The translations under genes were made by a program, and so were the position numbers. Below the pieces are notes generated by a model. The model had not been told where the DNA came from, did no database searches, and was given only the letters and a program-made list of their open reading frames with translations. From contig BTPG01000005.1 in assembly GCA_036245525.1 (NCBI GenBank), forward strand, positions 128,913,299 to 128,977,298: DNA of 64,000 nucleotides, in the 5' to 3' direction. Source of the DNA: Semisulcospira habei. Its lineage: Eukaryota; Mollusca; Gastropoda; Semisulcospiridae. Each line of letters starts with the position of its first letter. Position 1 is the first letter of the stretch. Positions 21,301 to 33,688 of this stretch are shown one piece after another.

Positions 21301-24300
21301 TTGGGTGGGGTTAGGTATTTTTTAGTTCCCAGGGTCACCCTGGTCAGCCCCACAGGGTGGGGTTTTCTCTCTATTCTGGGGCATGTGTTTCTGTCTACCC
21401 GAGGTCCATTCACCTGTATTTGCCTTTTTTAAACTCTCCCTACTGTCTGCACTGCCTGTAGCTCTTGATATTGGATGTGTGTTGCTAAATGGTCTTAGCT
21501 TTATTTAGGCCCCATGTGTTAGGTTTATTTAATGTGTTTGACCGGCTGGCGACATACATTCAATGTTCTGTTTAGTTGGTTGTTTTTTTTCACAAGCAGT
21601 GCAGGCACGTCCTGAGAAAGCCTTGTTGCTGTCGGGATGTACAATCAATCAATCCTCGTCGGAACCCGCCTTCGGCAAACGGGAGAACCTCGCCGCGTCG
21701 CTCCGTCTTCGCTCTCCCCTTCGGAGGGAGTCTTCGACCGGCGGTTCGCCGTCAGCGGGATGCCCTCCCTCGGAGCCCTCCTCGGTCGCCGGTTCCAGAC
21801 AGCGGGACTTTGACACCCTGAGTTTGACGGCTGACGACCCCTCGGACTGGTTGCTCGGACGTCTCAGCCGTTTCTCCTCTTCCTCTTCTTCGGCTTCCAG
21901 TGCTGCGGTTCCATCAGACCTGTTCTTCTGCGCGGATGGACTCGGCCGGCGCTGGACGGGACATCCAAGCTCATCGCCGCCGCCCTGCTGCGGAAGTTGC
22001 CCGGCATCGCCCCTTGACTCACCGGGGGTTCTCATCCATCGTGGACACTGGGGAACCAAGGCGCAGCCCCTTCTCCCTGACGTCTAACCATCTCGACAAC
22101 TCTCGTTGGGCACCCAGGGGGTGCCGTACTTCGGACAGGTGGTACCGCTTGGCTGTGCTCGGGGTGGAGGCCTAGCCACTACACGGAGTCGAATCTACTC
22201 ACCTTAGTCGTCTCTAAGCCCGGCTGCTCAAGCTACGCTTCCTACTTCCGTGATTCTTCTCGAGGTCCAACCCTCCGACCTTCGGACTTCGCGGACAAGA
22301 GCGTGCTTAGCTTGGATCTGACGCGGACTACTAGGCCGGCTTCTTCTGCTCGTGGGGGGAAGGATAGGTCACAGGAGCTTCTCCTCTTCGGCTACACGAC
22401 AGCGGAGGTGTTCTTCCAGGATCAGGGCAGCTGGCGATCCTCCGACCAGTGCATACCCCCTACCCTGGTGCTGGGGGAAAGAACTTCATCTCCCTCCGTG
22501 CGTGACGCTACCTGGACCGACGGTAGATCTGGGCCAGTCTTCCCCGGTGGGACCAGTGGCTACACACGGAATACACCAGGACACCTTCGGAGGATCGGCG
22601 CATGAGACCAGGATGATCCTACGTTTTCAGTGGACTGGGGCACAGGATGGGGCCTTGACCGAGGCCGCTACCCGGACGGAGCGAGCCCGGACACAGCTTT
22701 TGAGAAGCAGAGAACTCGCCTCACAGAGCCCAGTTCAGAGAGTCGCGCTTGGCGACGTCCCACGTACAATCTCGGTACCCACTCGTCTCCAAGTAAGCCG
22801 CCGGGATCCTGCTGGGGGTCCACTGGCCGGCAGGAACCCGCCTCTCCTCAGAGCCCGGGTCGGAGAGACTTACACGCGCTCGTCCAGAGCCTCCTGTCGA
22901 CTCCCCTCGGGAGGAGTCATCGAATACTACGTCTTGCCCTTGCAGCCATACGGCGCCTGAGGGATGTTGCCGTGGTGGATTGGTTAACGAGTTTCAGGAG
23001 CTACGCCTCACCCTGTCTGCCTACAGTTCGAGGGAACAATTACGTACAGCTCCTCTCGGACCATACCTTACCTGGACCGCCGCGCCTTGGTCCACAGGTT
23101 CACCTTGCGCCCGCTTACGGGGCGCTATTCCACCAGGAGACCACGTAGCAAATCCCTGTACAAGCCTCACGGGTGCCTACGACATAGCCGTTCGCTTCGG
23201 ACGCGCTCGCCTCTTTGCCGGTTCCGGCAGCACTGACGCTACATGCCGGACGTTATTCCTGGTTAAGCTCAGTCATACGTTCTGAATTACAGGACCCCTC
23301 CCTCAGGGAGGTTAGAGGCTACAGGTACGTTATCAAGGCACTTGCAGGGCCACGAATGTCACATTCGTCAGGGACTGTACTGTCTTGCACTTCGTGGCTA
23401 CTGGAGGCTGGCGGGCAGGATGACTTCGCCCGCCTCGATTGCAGAGCTCTGCCAGGCCAGAGAGACTCCTCGCTCTGGTGGAGGCCTTTTTGCGGGGGGC
23501 ACAACTCCCTCCTGGCGCCTCAGCGCCGTAGGTATTCACCTACCTAGGGTCGTCGGGAGTTTGCGTTAGGGAGGACGGCCCTTGGGCCCTAAGGTGTGCT
23601 GGAGCGCGGCACCCACCTCCTGTTCGCAATTCTTCCATTCAGTCATGTCATCGGTAATGTTTTTGAAGAAACAAATTCATTTTTCTTTAAAAGGTATTTT
23701 TTCGAAAAATACTTACCGATGACATGACTCAAACGACCCTCCCACCTGCCCCGCTTGCCGCTCGTGCGCCAAGTATCCTGACTGAGGGATTATGGGTACC
23801 CGGCTTCCGGGTGGTGGGTATAGGGAGACAACTCTTGGTCCCCTCGGGGTTCCCCGAGTGCCTCCCGGGTTGTGTCTTAACACAACTGGCTCTTAGGCTA
23901 GAATGAGTAAGTAGTAGACACTTCCATTCAGTCATGTCATCGGTAAGTATTTTTCAAAAAAATACCTTTTAAAGAAAAATGAATATTTTCTAATGCATTT
24001 GTATTGTTTGGCATCATTTATTGATCTTGTGTTTCTCACTGACAGGAGGTGAAGCTGTATCGCACTGCCAGGGAAAGAGAAAAGTAAGTTAAATACACTA
24101 CTTTCTCCTTCTTCTGCCATTGAGTGACCACATTCATGTGGCCATTTAGTGATTTTCCATGCTGCTGTTACTTTGTAGACAGTCTGGGCATTACTGTAAG
24201 GGATAACTATGAGTCTCTATCCATTTTTGAGTAATGTGCATGTCATTAAAACAATTGGCTTGAACAGATAGTACCCGGGTACTAGTCTTTTTATGCAAGA

Positions 24301-27300
24301 TCTAGCTAGCAAAGACAGTCTTGTACTTGTCAGTTTTTGTGGTGGTCTGTATGTTAATCTGCCCTTTTTCTACCTTGTTGCTGCTATTTTTTTTTAAAAA
24401 GTTAATTGATATGGAAGAAACTACCAAGTGAGTAGGAAAAAGCACAGTCAGGGGAGAGAATTGTGTGTTATCGACCAGTGATCATAGATCTTTGGTCGAT
24501 AACGCACAATTCTCTCCCCCGACAGTGCTTTTTCCTACTCACTTGGTAAATTGCTATGTTTGTGTCAGTTTGACATGGAAATGTATATACTGACTCTTTT
24601 GTACTTCTGTTTTCTTTTTTCACCATTGCAGGTATGACAACATGGCTGATTTATATGCTGTGATCAACACCATACAGAGTTTGGAAAAAGCCTACATTCG
24701 TGATGCTGTTCTTCCTAAAGAGTATGTAGCTGTTAAAACAACCACAGCAAGTAAAAACAGGAAATCAATGCAGAATTTGTCGCTAGTGTCAGTATCAATC
24801 ACAATGAACATTAAGACATTTCAGTCCGCAAAGTCTGTTGTGATCCATAGGTTAACTGCTGATGATTTCTCAGTTAAATCAAGTTAGTTGTCATTTTCAT
24901 ATAGCACTGCCAAATCGATTATCAAGTCAATATAGATTGTACAGTGTACTAATGGTGATTATGTTTAATTGACACAAATTTATGTATCCTTATTTCAGGT
25001 ACACAGCAACATGTTCCAAGTTACTGGTGCAGTACAAAGCAGCCTTCAAACAAGTGCAGAGTGACTTTCCCACAGTGGAAGAGTTCATGAAGAAATACAG
25101 GGTGAGATTTCATTTTTAACCCCTTTACTCCCAAGAAAAACTTAACAGGATCCAACTGCGATATACTGCTCCTCATGAGCCCCTGCCGTTGTGGGGGTTC
25201 AGGGTGAACTTTGCCTCTTGCTGAAAATACAATGATTACTTGCATGGGTGGGACTCTTATGCGTTGAATTAACAAGTATATCAGAAATGTGATATGCCTC
25301 CACTGGCAGTGAAGGGGTTAACATATTTTAGTCCTGAGACCCTACAAAGGAGATTGATTAATTAACAATGATACATTGATAATTCAAGAGCAGTGCCAGA
25401 ATAGCCTATAGGTTGGCGGCATCTGTATATGCTAAGCTGCTTTGGCATCACCCTTGAACAATCATGCATAGGCAACTTCCTGAAGTGGGATGTCATGTGG
25501 GCTTCAGATGACAACTCTTACAGTGTTCAGTGTGCTCAGAAAGCAGTTCCTTGTTTCTGGATCATGCAAAAACTCCAAGCATACATCATGAGGACCTGTG
25601 CCCTCTTGTTAGTGACATTTACTATTAACCCATTACATCCTGAGGCTGATTTTTAAAAAGAAATTACTCATTGTCCTGATACGGCGTTGAGGCGCGTCCC
25701 CTGGGTGGTGGATAGGGGGTCCCTCGTGAGAGGGGTGCACCGAATGAAATAAGGTGCCATGAACCAACATGGTCTAAGGGAAGGTGACCCCGACAGAAAA
25801 CCCCTGGTCCTCCTAGTAAGGGGGTTGGGCGTGGGGGTAGCTTCCCCACCCTGCAAAAAAGGAAATAGCTACAAAAACGCCGACGAAAAGACTAACAGTA
25901 ATTCCTTTCCTGGAGGAGGAAGGTTCTTCTACTAGAAGACTTATGACATCCTGTGGTGAAAGCCGGAAGTCTTCGGAAGCCACAGGACCGAGCCGCCTCT
26001 CTCTATCCAGGGATACAACCATGGGCACATGGAACGTCAAGACCATGTACCAGAGCGGCAAGGCCGCCCAGATAGCAGCGGAAATGCAAAAGTACAACCT
26101 TTCCCTGCTAGGCATCAGTGAAGCCAGATGGACGCAGTCTGGCCAGAAAAGGCTGTTAAGTGGGGAGATGATTCTGTATTCAGGTCATGAAGAGGAGAAT
26201 GCCCCCCATACAGAAGGAGTAGAGCACTCATGCTGTCACCAGTGGCACAGAGAGCGCTGATGGGCTGGGAACCTCTTGGGCCAAGAATTATAACAGCAGC
26301 CTTTAGAACCAAGAAAAAGCTCAAGCTGAACGTCATCCAGTGTTATGCGCCCACCAATGACAGTGACGAGGAAGAGAAACAAGAGTTCTACGACCGACTC
26401 CAGAGTGCCGTGGACAAATGTGCGGAGCGAGACATCACCATCGTCATGGGCGATTTTAATGCCAAAATAGGGGAGGACAACACCGGATACGAAGAGGTGA
26501 TGGGGAGACAGGGACTAGGCTCGGAGATGAGTGAGAACGGGGAGAGGTTTGTAGACTTTTGTGCTCTAAACCGACTTGTCATTGGAGGCAGCATCTTCCC
26601 ACACAGAAGAATACACAAAGCAACTTGGGTCTCACCTGACCATACAACAGAGAACCAAATAGACCATATCTGCATTAGCAAGAAATTTAGAAGATCCCTT
26701 CAAGATGTTCGAGTGAGGAGGGGAGCAGATGTCACCTCAGACCACCATCTGCTTACCTTAAGAATGAAGCTCAAGCTAAAGAAAAGCCGCACAGAGACAA
26801 CAAGAAGACAGCGCTATAATGTAGGCCTCCTGAGAGAAACTGGAGTTAGAGAAGAGTTCAAACTGGTGCTGTCCAACCGGTTTCAAGCGCTACAGGAGCT
26901 AGTAAATGAAGAGGAGGCGGTCACCACAGAGCAGCAGTGGAAGGCAGTTAGAGAGGCGCTGAACTCAACCTGCAAAGACACTGTAGGGTTCAGGAAACAC
27001 CACCACAAGATCTGGCTGTCGGCACAGACCTTGAAGAAGATAGAAGCGAGGAAGCAGAAGAAAGCAGCGGTCAACAACAGTCGCACGAGAGCAGCCAAAG
27101 TAAGGGCACAGGGGGAATACTCGGAAGCCAACCGCGAGGTGAAGAGGAGTATCAGGGCAGACAAGAGGGCCTACACAGACAGCCTGGCAGCAGAGGCAGA
27201 AAAGGCAGCAGGCAGCGGCAACATGAAACAGCTCTACGACATTACCAGAAGATTGTCGGGTAAGTATGGCCATACAGAAAGACCAGTAAAAGACAAAGAA

Positions 27301-30300
27301 GGCAAGCCTATTGCAGACAGAGCAGACCAACTCGACAGATGGGCCGAGTATTTTGAAGAGTTGCTGAACAGACCTAGCCCACCCGACCCCCCCGACATCC
27401 AGCCGGCAGAGACCGACCTACCCATCAGCTGTGCCAGACCCAGCCGGGAAGAGATCAGAAAAGCAGTGGCATTTTTGAAGAATGGCAAAGCAGCAGGGCC
27501 AGATGGCATCCCAGCGGAGTCTCTGAAAGCAGACCTAGAGACAACAGTTGAGATGCTGTACCCACTGTTTGGAAAGATCTGGGAAGAGGAGGTGATGCCA
27601 GCTGACTGGAAGGAGGGGTACCTAATCAAGCTTCCCAAGAAAGGCCACCTCAGCAAGTGTTCCAACTACAGAGGAATCACCTTGCTGTCAGTACCAGGAA
27701 AGGTCTTCAACAGGATCATCCTGGAGAGAATGAAGAGCTCCGTTGACCCCCAGCTGAGAGACCAGCAAGCAGGATTCAGGAAGAACCGATCATGTACAGA
27801 CCAGATCGCCACTCTCCGCATCATCGTGGAACAGTCTCTGGAGTGGAGCTCCCCGCTGTACGTCAACTTTGTGGATTATGAGAAAGCATTTGACAGCGTG
27901 GACCGAGAGACTCTGTGGAAACTCCTACGACACTACGGTGTACCCACAAAGCTCGTCCGCCTGATCAAGAGCAGCTATGATGGCATGACATGTCGCGTGA
28001 TCCACGAAGGGCAGTTCACCAGAGAGCTCCAGGTCAGAACTGGTGTCAGGCATGGGTGTCTGCTGTCTCCGTTCCTCTTCCTACTGGCCATAGACTGGGT
28101 CATGAAGATGACCACAGAGCACAGACGAAGTGGAATACAGTGGACACTGTGGACACAGCTTGACGACCTCGATTTTGCAGACGACTTGGCATTACTGTCC
28201 CACACTCATCAACAAATGCAGGACAAGACCACGAGGCTTGCTGACATCTCGTCTCAAGTGGGCCTCACCATTCACAAACAGAAAACAAAGACAATGAGGC
28301 TGAACACAACCAGGGAAGAACCAGTCTTGCTTGCTGGCACCCCGTTGGAGGAGGTGGAGTCCTTCACCTATCTCGGGAGCATCATAGACAGAAAAGGCGG
28401 CACTGATGCATATGTCAGAGCACGAATCGGTAAAGCCAGAGCAGCCTTTCTCCAGTTGAAAAAAGTGTGGAGTTCCAGAGAGCTGTCACAACACACCAAA
28501 GTCCGGATTTTCAACTCCAATGTAAAAGCAGTTCTCCTATATGGAGCAGAGACATGGAGATTGACAAAAACCACAGTCAACAGAGTACAGACCTTCATGA
28601 ACAGTTGCCTTAGAAGAATTTTGAAAATCCACTGGCCAGAGAAGATCAGCAACGTCAGACTCTGGGAGAGAACAGAGCAGATAACAGCAGAGAATGAAAT
28701 TGGGCGAAGAAGATGGGGATGGATCGGTCACAGTCTGAGAAAGCCAGCTTCCAGTATCACTAGGCAGGCATTGTCATGGAACCCCCAGGGAAAGAGGAAA
28801 AGAGGTAGGCCGAGAAACTCCTGGCGTCGAGACCTCCAAGCAGACATCAAGAGACTGGGAACCACCTGGAGTAGAATCGAAGGAGAAGCACAGGACAGGA
28901 GTTGCTGGAGGTCTCTCGTCGACGGCCTATACCCGGGTAGGGGTGACAGGCGTAAGTAAGTAAGTAACTTATTGTCCTGTGAAAGCTACATTACAGACAA
29001 GGAGATAGATCAAGCATTTTAGTTGGTGGTGCCAGAATAGCTTGGCGCCTCAGGCACCAAGCTATTCTGGCACCACCCGTGAACTATCATAGTCACATTT
29101 ATTTCAAGCAGTGGGTGTATCAGGATGTGAAAAGGGTTAACTATCAGAGTATGCTAGTATGAAGATGATGTTCACATTGTCAATCACAATTGTTACCCTC
29201 CTCTCTATGTTTGAGTGCTGGTCTGATATTTCAGACCTTACAGCACAAAGTCTTAAGGTCTAAAATCGGAGACCAACACTTATTTTGGTTAGGTACATTT
29301 GTGCCGGATTTTATTTTGTGTTGATTTATTTGTTGTCAGCTTGACTGCCCAGCAGCCTTGGAGCGCATAAAGGAGGGGCGACCCATCACCATAAAAGATG
29401 ACAAAGGCAACACAAGCAAATGCATCGCTGACATTGTCTCTGTAAGTGTATTTCAAATGTTGTGGCAAAGGTCAACTGTAAAGCTATTATACTCTTGGCT
29501 TGACTTCGCGAACGAAGATTCTATAGGGCTTGCCCACATCGTCTGCAGGCATTTTCGTGGCTGCGGAGGCCAATCCGGGACAGGCAGGTTCGACCGCAGT
29601 GGCTGCAGGGGAAGGTCTGGTCAGGGTTCTGAGTTACGACAACTCTGTTTTTTCTTCTGAGCCGCTTGTCCTTAAGTTTAGCTCTGCGAGAGTCCTCAAA
29701 GGAGACGGCTGCCTTGTGAATGGTGGAGTGCCAGGTGTCACGGTCCGCAGCAAGCGAAGACCACTGGCGGTGGTCGATTTGGCAGGCACTAAGTGACTTC
29801 ATGAGACTGTCTTTGTATCTCTTCTTTCGTGCCCCTCTGTCTCGGTGTCCAGTGGCGAGCTCGCCGAACAGTGATCTTGGGTAGGCGATGATCCTCCATC
29901 CTGGAGACGTGCCCCGCCCAGCGAAGCTGTGTCCGCAGCAGCAAAGCCTCGATGCTCACAGTTTCCGCCTGTTCAAGGACCTCGACGTTGGTGACATAGT
30001 CACTCCAGTGAATGCTGAGGATGGTACGCAGGCAGCGCTGGTGAAAGCGTTCGAGGAGTCGTAGTTGGCTGCGGTAGAGGGCCCAGGACTCGGAACCATA
30101 CAGCAGGGTGGTGAGGACGACAGCTCTGTACACGCTGATCTTGGTGCCTTTTTTCAGCTGTTGATTGTGCCACACCCGCTTGAATAGTCGCCCGAAAGCA
30201 CTGTTCGCTTTTGCCAGCCTGTTGACCAGCTCCTTGTCCAGCTTGGCGTCTGACGTGATGATGCAGCCAAGGTAGGTAAACTGGTGTACAGACTTCAGTT

Positions 30301-33300
30301 CGGACTCGCCGATGGTGATGTGGGGAGGGCGATGCTCTTCCTTGGGTGCCGGCTGATGAAGGACCTCTGTCTTTTTCAGACTGACCTCAAGTCCAAAGAG
30401 CTGGGCGGCATCTGCGAAGCAGGACGTAATGCGCTGCAAGGCTCTCTCTGTGTGTGCAACGAGGGCAGCGTCATCAGCAAAGAGCAGCTCACGAATCAGT
30501 TGGTCTAGGGTTTTCGTGTGGGCCTGCAGTCGTCTGAGGTTGAACAGGCTGCCATCGAGACGATACCTGATGTACACTGCGTCGTCATCGTCGAGGTCCA
30601 TTGTGGCCTGCTTCAACATCATGCTGAAGAAGATGGTGAAGAGGGTCGGTGCCAGCACGCAGCCTTGCTTCACGCCGTTGCGAATGGGGAATGGTTCTGA
30701 GAGGTCACTGTTTAGTCTGACCTGGCCTTGCTGGTCCTCGTGGAGCTGGACGATCATGTTGAGGAACTTTGGGGGACAGCCTAGTAGCTCCAGAATCTGC
30801 CACATACCTTGCCTGCTCACAGTGTCAAACGCTTTTGTTAGGTCGACAAACGTTACGTACAGCCCTTTGTTCTGCTCGCGGCACTTCTCCTGAAGCTGTC
30901 TCAGCACAAAGACCATGTCGGTGGTACTCCTGTTGGCTCTGAAGCCACACTGGCCCTCTGGGAGGTGGTCTTCAGCGATGGCAGGTACCAGCCGATTCAG
31001 GAGCAACCTTGCGAGAATTTTCCCGGCAATGGACAGCAGGGTAATTCCACGATAATTAGAGCAGGCAGACTTCTCTCCTTTGTTCTTGTACAGGGTGATG
31101 ATGACTGCATCACGGAGATCCTTTGGTAGTGTTCCTTTTTCCCAGCAGCAGAGAAAGAGGTCGTGGAGCTTGTTGTGCAGTGCTGGGCCTCCATGTTTCC
31201 AGATCTCTGGCGGGATTCCGTCAATGCCTGCTGCTTTGCCACTCTTGAGCTGGTGGATGGCTGTGAGGGTCTCTTCGGCGGTGGGCGGTTCGTCCAATTC
31301 AACCTTTAGTGGAAGGTGTGGGATTTGGAGGATGACTGTTTCTTGAACAGTGCGCTCAGCGCCGAAGAGGTCCTGAAAGTATTCCGACCAGCGGTTCAAG
31401 ATGGAGGTATTATCTGTGAGGAGTGCCTGTCCATCAGCGCTTTGCAGGGGACTTTGTACCAGGTGCCTAGGGCCATACACTGCTTTCAGTGCTTCGTAGA
31501 AGCCCCTGTAGTCACTGTTGTCAGCGCAGAGCTGGGTCCTCTGTGCGAGTCTGGACCACCACTCGTTCTGGAGCTCTCTAAACTTGAGCTGGAGACTGCT
31601 GCAGATGAGGCGGAAGGCAGACTTCTTCACAGGGCAGGAAGGCTGGGCTAGGTGGGCCTGGTGGGCGGCTCTTTTTTTTGCTAGAAGTTCCTGGATCTCT
31701 ACGTCGTTTTCGTCAAACCAGTCTTTGTTCCTTTTTCTAGCAAAGCCCAAGACTTCCACAGAGGATTTTACAATAGCAGTTTTCAGTTGTTCCCAGAGTG
31801 TTTCAGGGGAGGAGTCTGCTGGATCAACTGTGTCTTTGAGCATGCGCTGTAAATCGGCCTGAAGGGCAGCTTTCTTGTCGTCACACTGAAGGCTGGCAAC
31901 ATCAAGCTTTTTCTTGGGGGGGCCCCCTTTCTTGGGTTTCAGCTTGAGGCGGAGCCTGAGTTTGCAGCGAACAAGGCGGTGGTCAGTGTGGCACTCTGCG
32001 CTGGGCATCACTCTGGTGAGGAGGACGTCACTGCGGTCCCTCTGACGCACTAGGACATAGTCGATAAGGTGCCAGTGCTTGGAGCGAGGATGCATCCAGG
32101 TGGTCTTTCGACTGTCCTTTTGCTGAAAAGTAGTGTTGGTGATGACAAGTTGCTGCTCTGCACAGAGCTCCAACAGTAGGCGACCATTGTCATTGCAGTT
32201 CCCAACGCCATGCTTGCCGAGGACTCCTTTCCAGGCTTCACAGTCCTGGCCCACTCTGGCGTTGAAGTCGCCAAGGATGATGACTTTGTCGTCTGCAGGG
32301 GTGTTGTGCAGGAGGCTGCGCAGGTCAGAGTAGAACTTGTCTTTTTCTGCAGGCTCTGCCAGGAGGGTTGGGGAGTACACACTGAGAAGGGTGACGTATT
32401 GCTGGTGTCTCAGTGGGAGGCGCATGGACATGATGCGGTCGGAGTGACCCGTTGGTAGGTTTTCCAACTTAGTCGCAATTGGGGTCTTCACCATGAAGCC
32501 CACGCCTGAGAGCCGTCTTTCTGATGCAGGCCTGCCTGACCAGTAGAGGGTGTAGCCAGCGCCAAGTTCTTGGAGGCTGCCTTCCTCCGGGAGGCGTACT
32601 TCGCTGAGCGCGGCGATGTCGATGTTTAATTTCCGCAATTCATGGGCAATGAGGGCGGAGCGACGTTCAGGGCGTCCGCTGTCTGCTGTGTCGAGCATGG
32701 TTCGGATGTTCCAGCATGCTACGTTGAGTCCGGTCGTGGTCGTCATGAGAGTGGATCCATTGTTTTTTTCTTGTTTTCTGACCGCATGAGAAGATGCCCG
32801 TTGACCGCGGCTAGCCAACTGGGGTTACGAGGGGATGAGCTTTGGTTAGGCCACCTTTTCTAGGCCCCTCTCCGTGTGGAGCAAGCAGTGCTGACCCTAG
32901 AGAAGGCTGCTTGGTCGTTCAGGGTGTGCCGTTGTCATCCCCAGGTCAACATCAGGCGACCAATATCCTGAACCGCCTGCATGCAGGTTTGAGACTGCGG
33001 CTTCCAGTGACATCTTTCACCTGCCGTTTTGCCCCTTGCCCATCGCTACAGGACTTGGAAAGTTCAGTGTCATAGTCCGTGGGCGTTTCCTAAAGCCTGC
33101 GCGGTGGAGCTTTTTGGTGGAGTGCAGTGTGCGCAGTACTGGCCCCACCCTTTAAACCCTTGGTTCGTTTGCCATGGCCTAGCAAGCTGGGACGGTGGCA
33201 TCGAGGTCCTCGGGTCGTAGGTTTTATATCAGACTGTCCTTGTCTTAGTCTTTGGCTCAAAAGCCTTCCCCGGAGACACAGGGGCTTTGATGTCAGGGGT

Positions 33301-33649
33301 TTCCTCCCTTAGCCTTTCCGCAGCCAAGCGGCCAGGCCTGCAAGGCAGCAGGGGACTCGTGAGGGCCGGGGTCGTCTATGTCACATGCAGATGTGAACAT
33401 CTACCCACTGCCCAGACGGTGACACTTACCAGAGGAGAAAAATCAAACGCCGGAACCCAGTATCAAACCTCGCACCTTTGGCATTGGAGGCAGACGCCTT
33501 AACCACTGCGCCACTTCCCCGTCTATTATAAAGCTATTATAAACATCAGCAAAGCTTACATTGGTGAGACAGGTTGTCAATTTTTCTAATCTGTGCATGC
33601 ATTAGTAAGTAAAATGCATAATTGTTTTCTTTATATTTATTTACATGCA

Positions 33650-33688
<39 letters not shown>

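Larger units (their letters stand above)
17489..23982 (+). mobile_element. DIRS-2: non-autonomous, gag-only DIRS element in VPS28 intron 2
   Basis: The left outer end TTTGTTTCTTCAAAAACATT starts at 17489; terminal repeats of about 165 bp (17509-17676 and 23781-23946) are inverted copies. The internal complementary region is at 23632-23728 and the right end is near 23982. The interior has the leader, a tandem repeat array and a gag-like, SR-rich region with the zinc motif. I find no reverse transcriptase, RNase H or recombinase motifs. It therefore probably moved using enzymes of related autonomous copies. It has been invaded by a SINE (21274-21652) and a MITE (18730-18868). Subfamily identity with DIRS-0 is clear from the leader and terminal repeat. 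Confidence 0.9.
17220..24045 (+). other. VPS28 intron 2, filled by DIRS-2
   Basis: Donor GAG|GTAGGT and acceptor CTGACAG. About 6.5 kb of its 6.8 kb is the DIRS-2 element in the same orientation as the gene. Confidence 0.85.
25625..29140. mobile_element. TTAA foldback P4, split by LINE-1A
   Basis: The left arm TTAACCCATTACATCCTGAG (25625) pairs with the right end TCAGGATGTGAAAAGGGTTAA (29120-29140). Its core carries the shared hairpin GGTGCCAGAATAGCTTGGCG (29030 region) opposite CACCAAGCTATTCTGGCACC. Between the arms lies LINE-1A with its own target duplication, so the foldback was there first. Confidence 0.7.
29492..33528 (-). mobile_element. LINE-2: full-length non-LTR retrotransposon with tRNA-like 5' head, in VPS28 intron 6
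   Basis: The insertion is bounded by a perfect 13-bp duplication TAAAGCTATTATA (29479-29491 and 33529-33541). On the minus strand the order is: tRNA-like head (about 33413-33525), 5' leader (32819-33412), open frame with endonuclease and reverse transcriptase, C-terminal zinc finger, and a short 3' end at 29492. The 3' end lacks an obvious poly-A. The coding frame has only one frameshift, so the insertion is probably recent. Confidence 0.92.
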
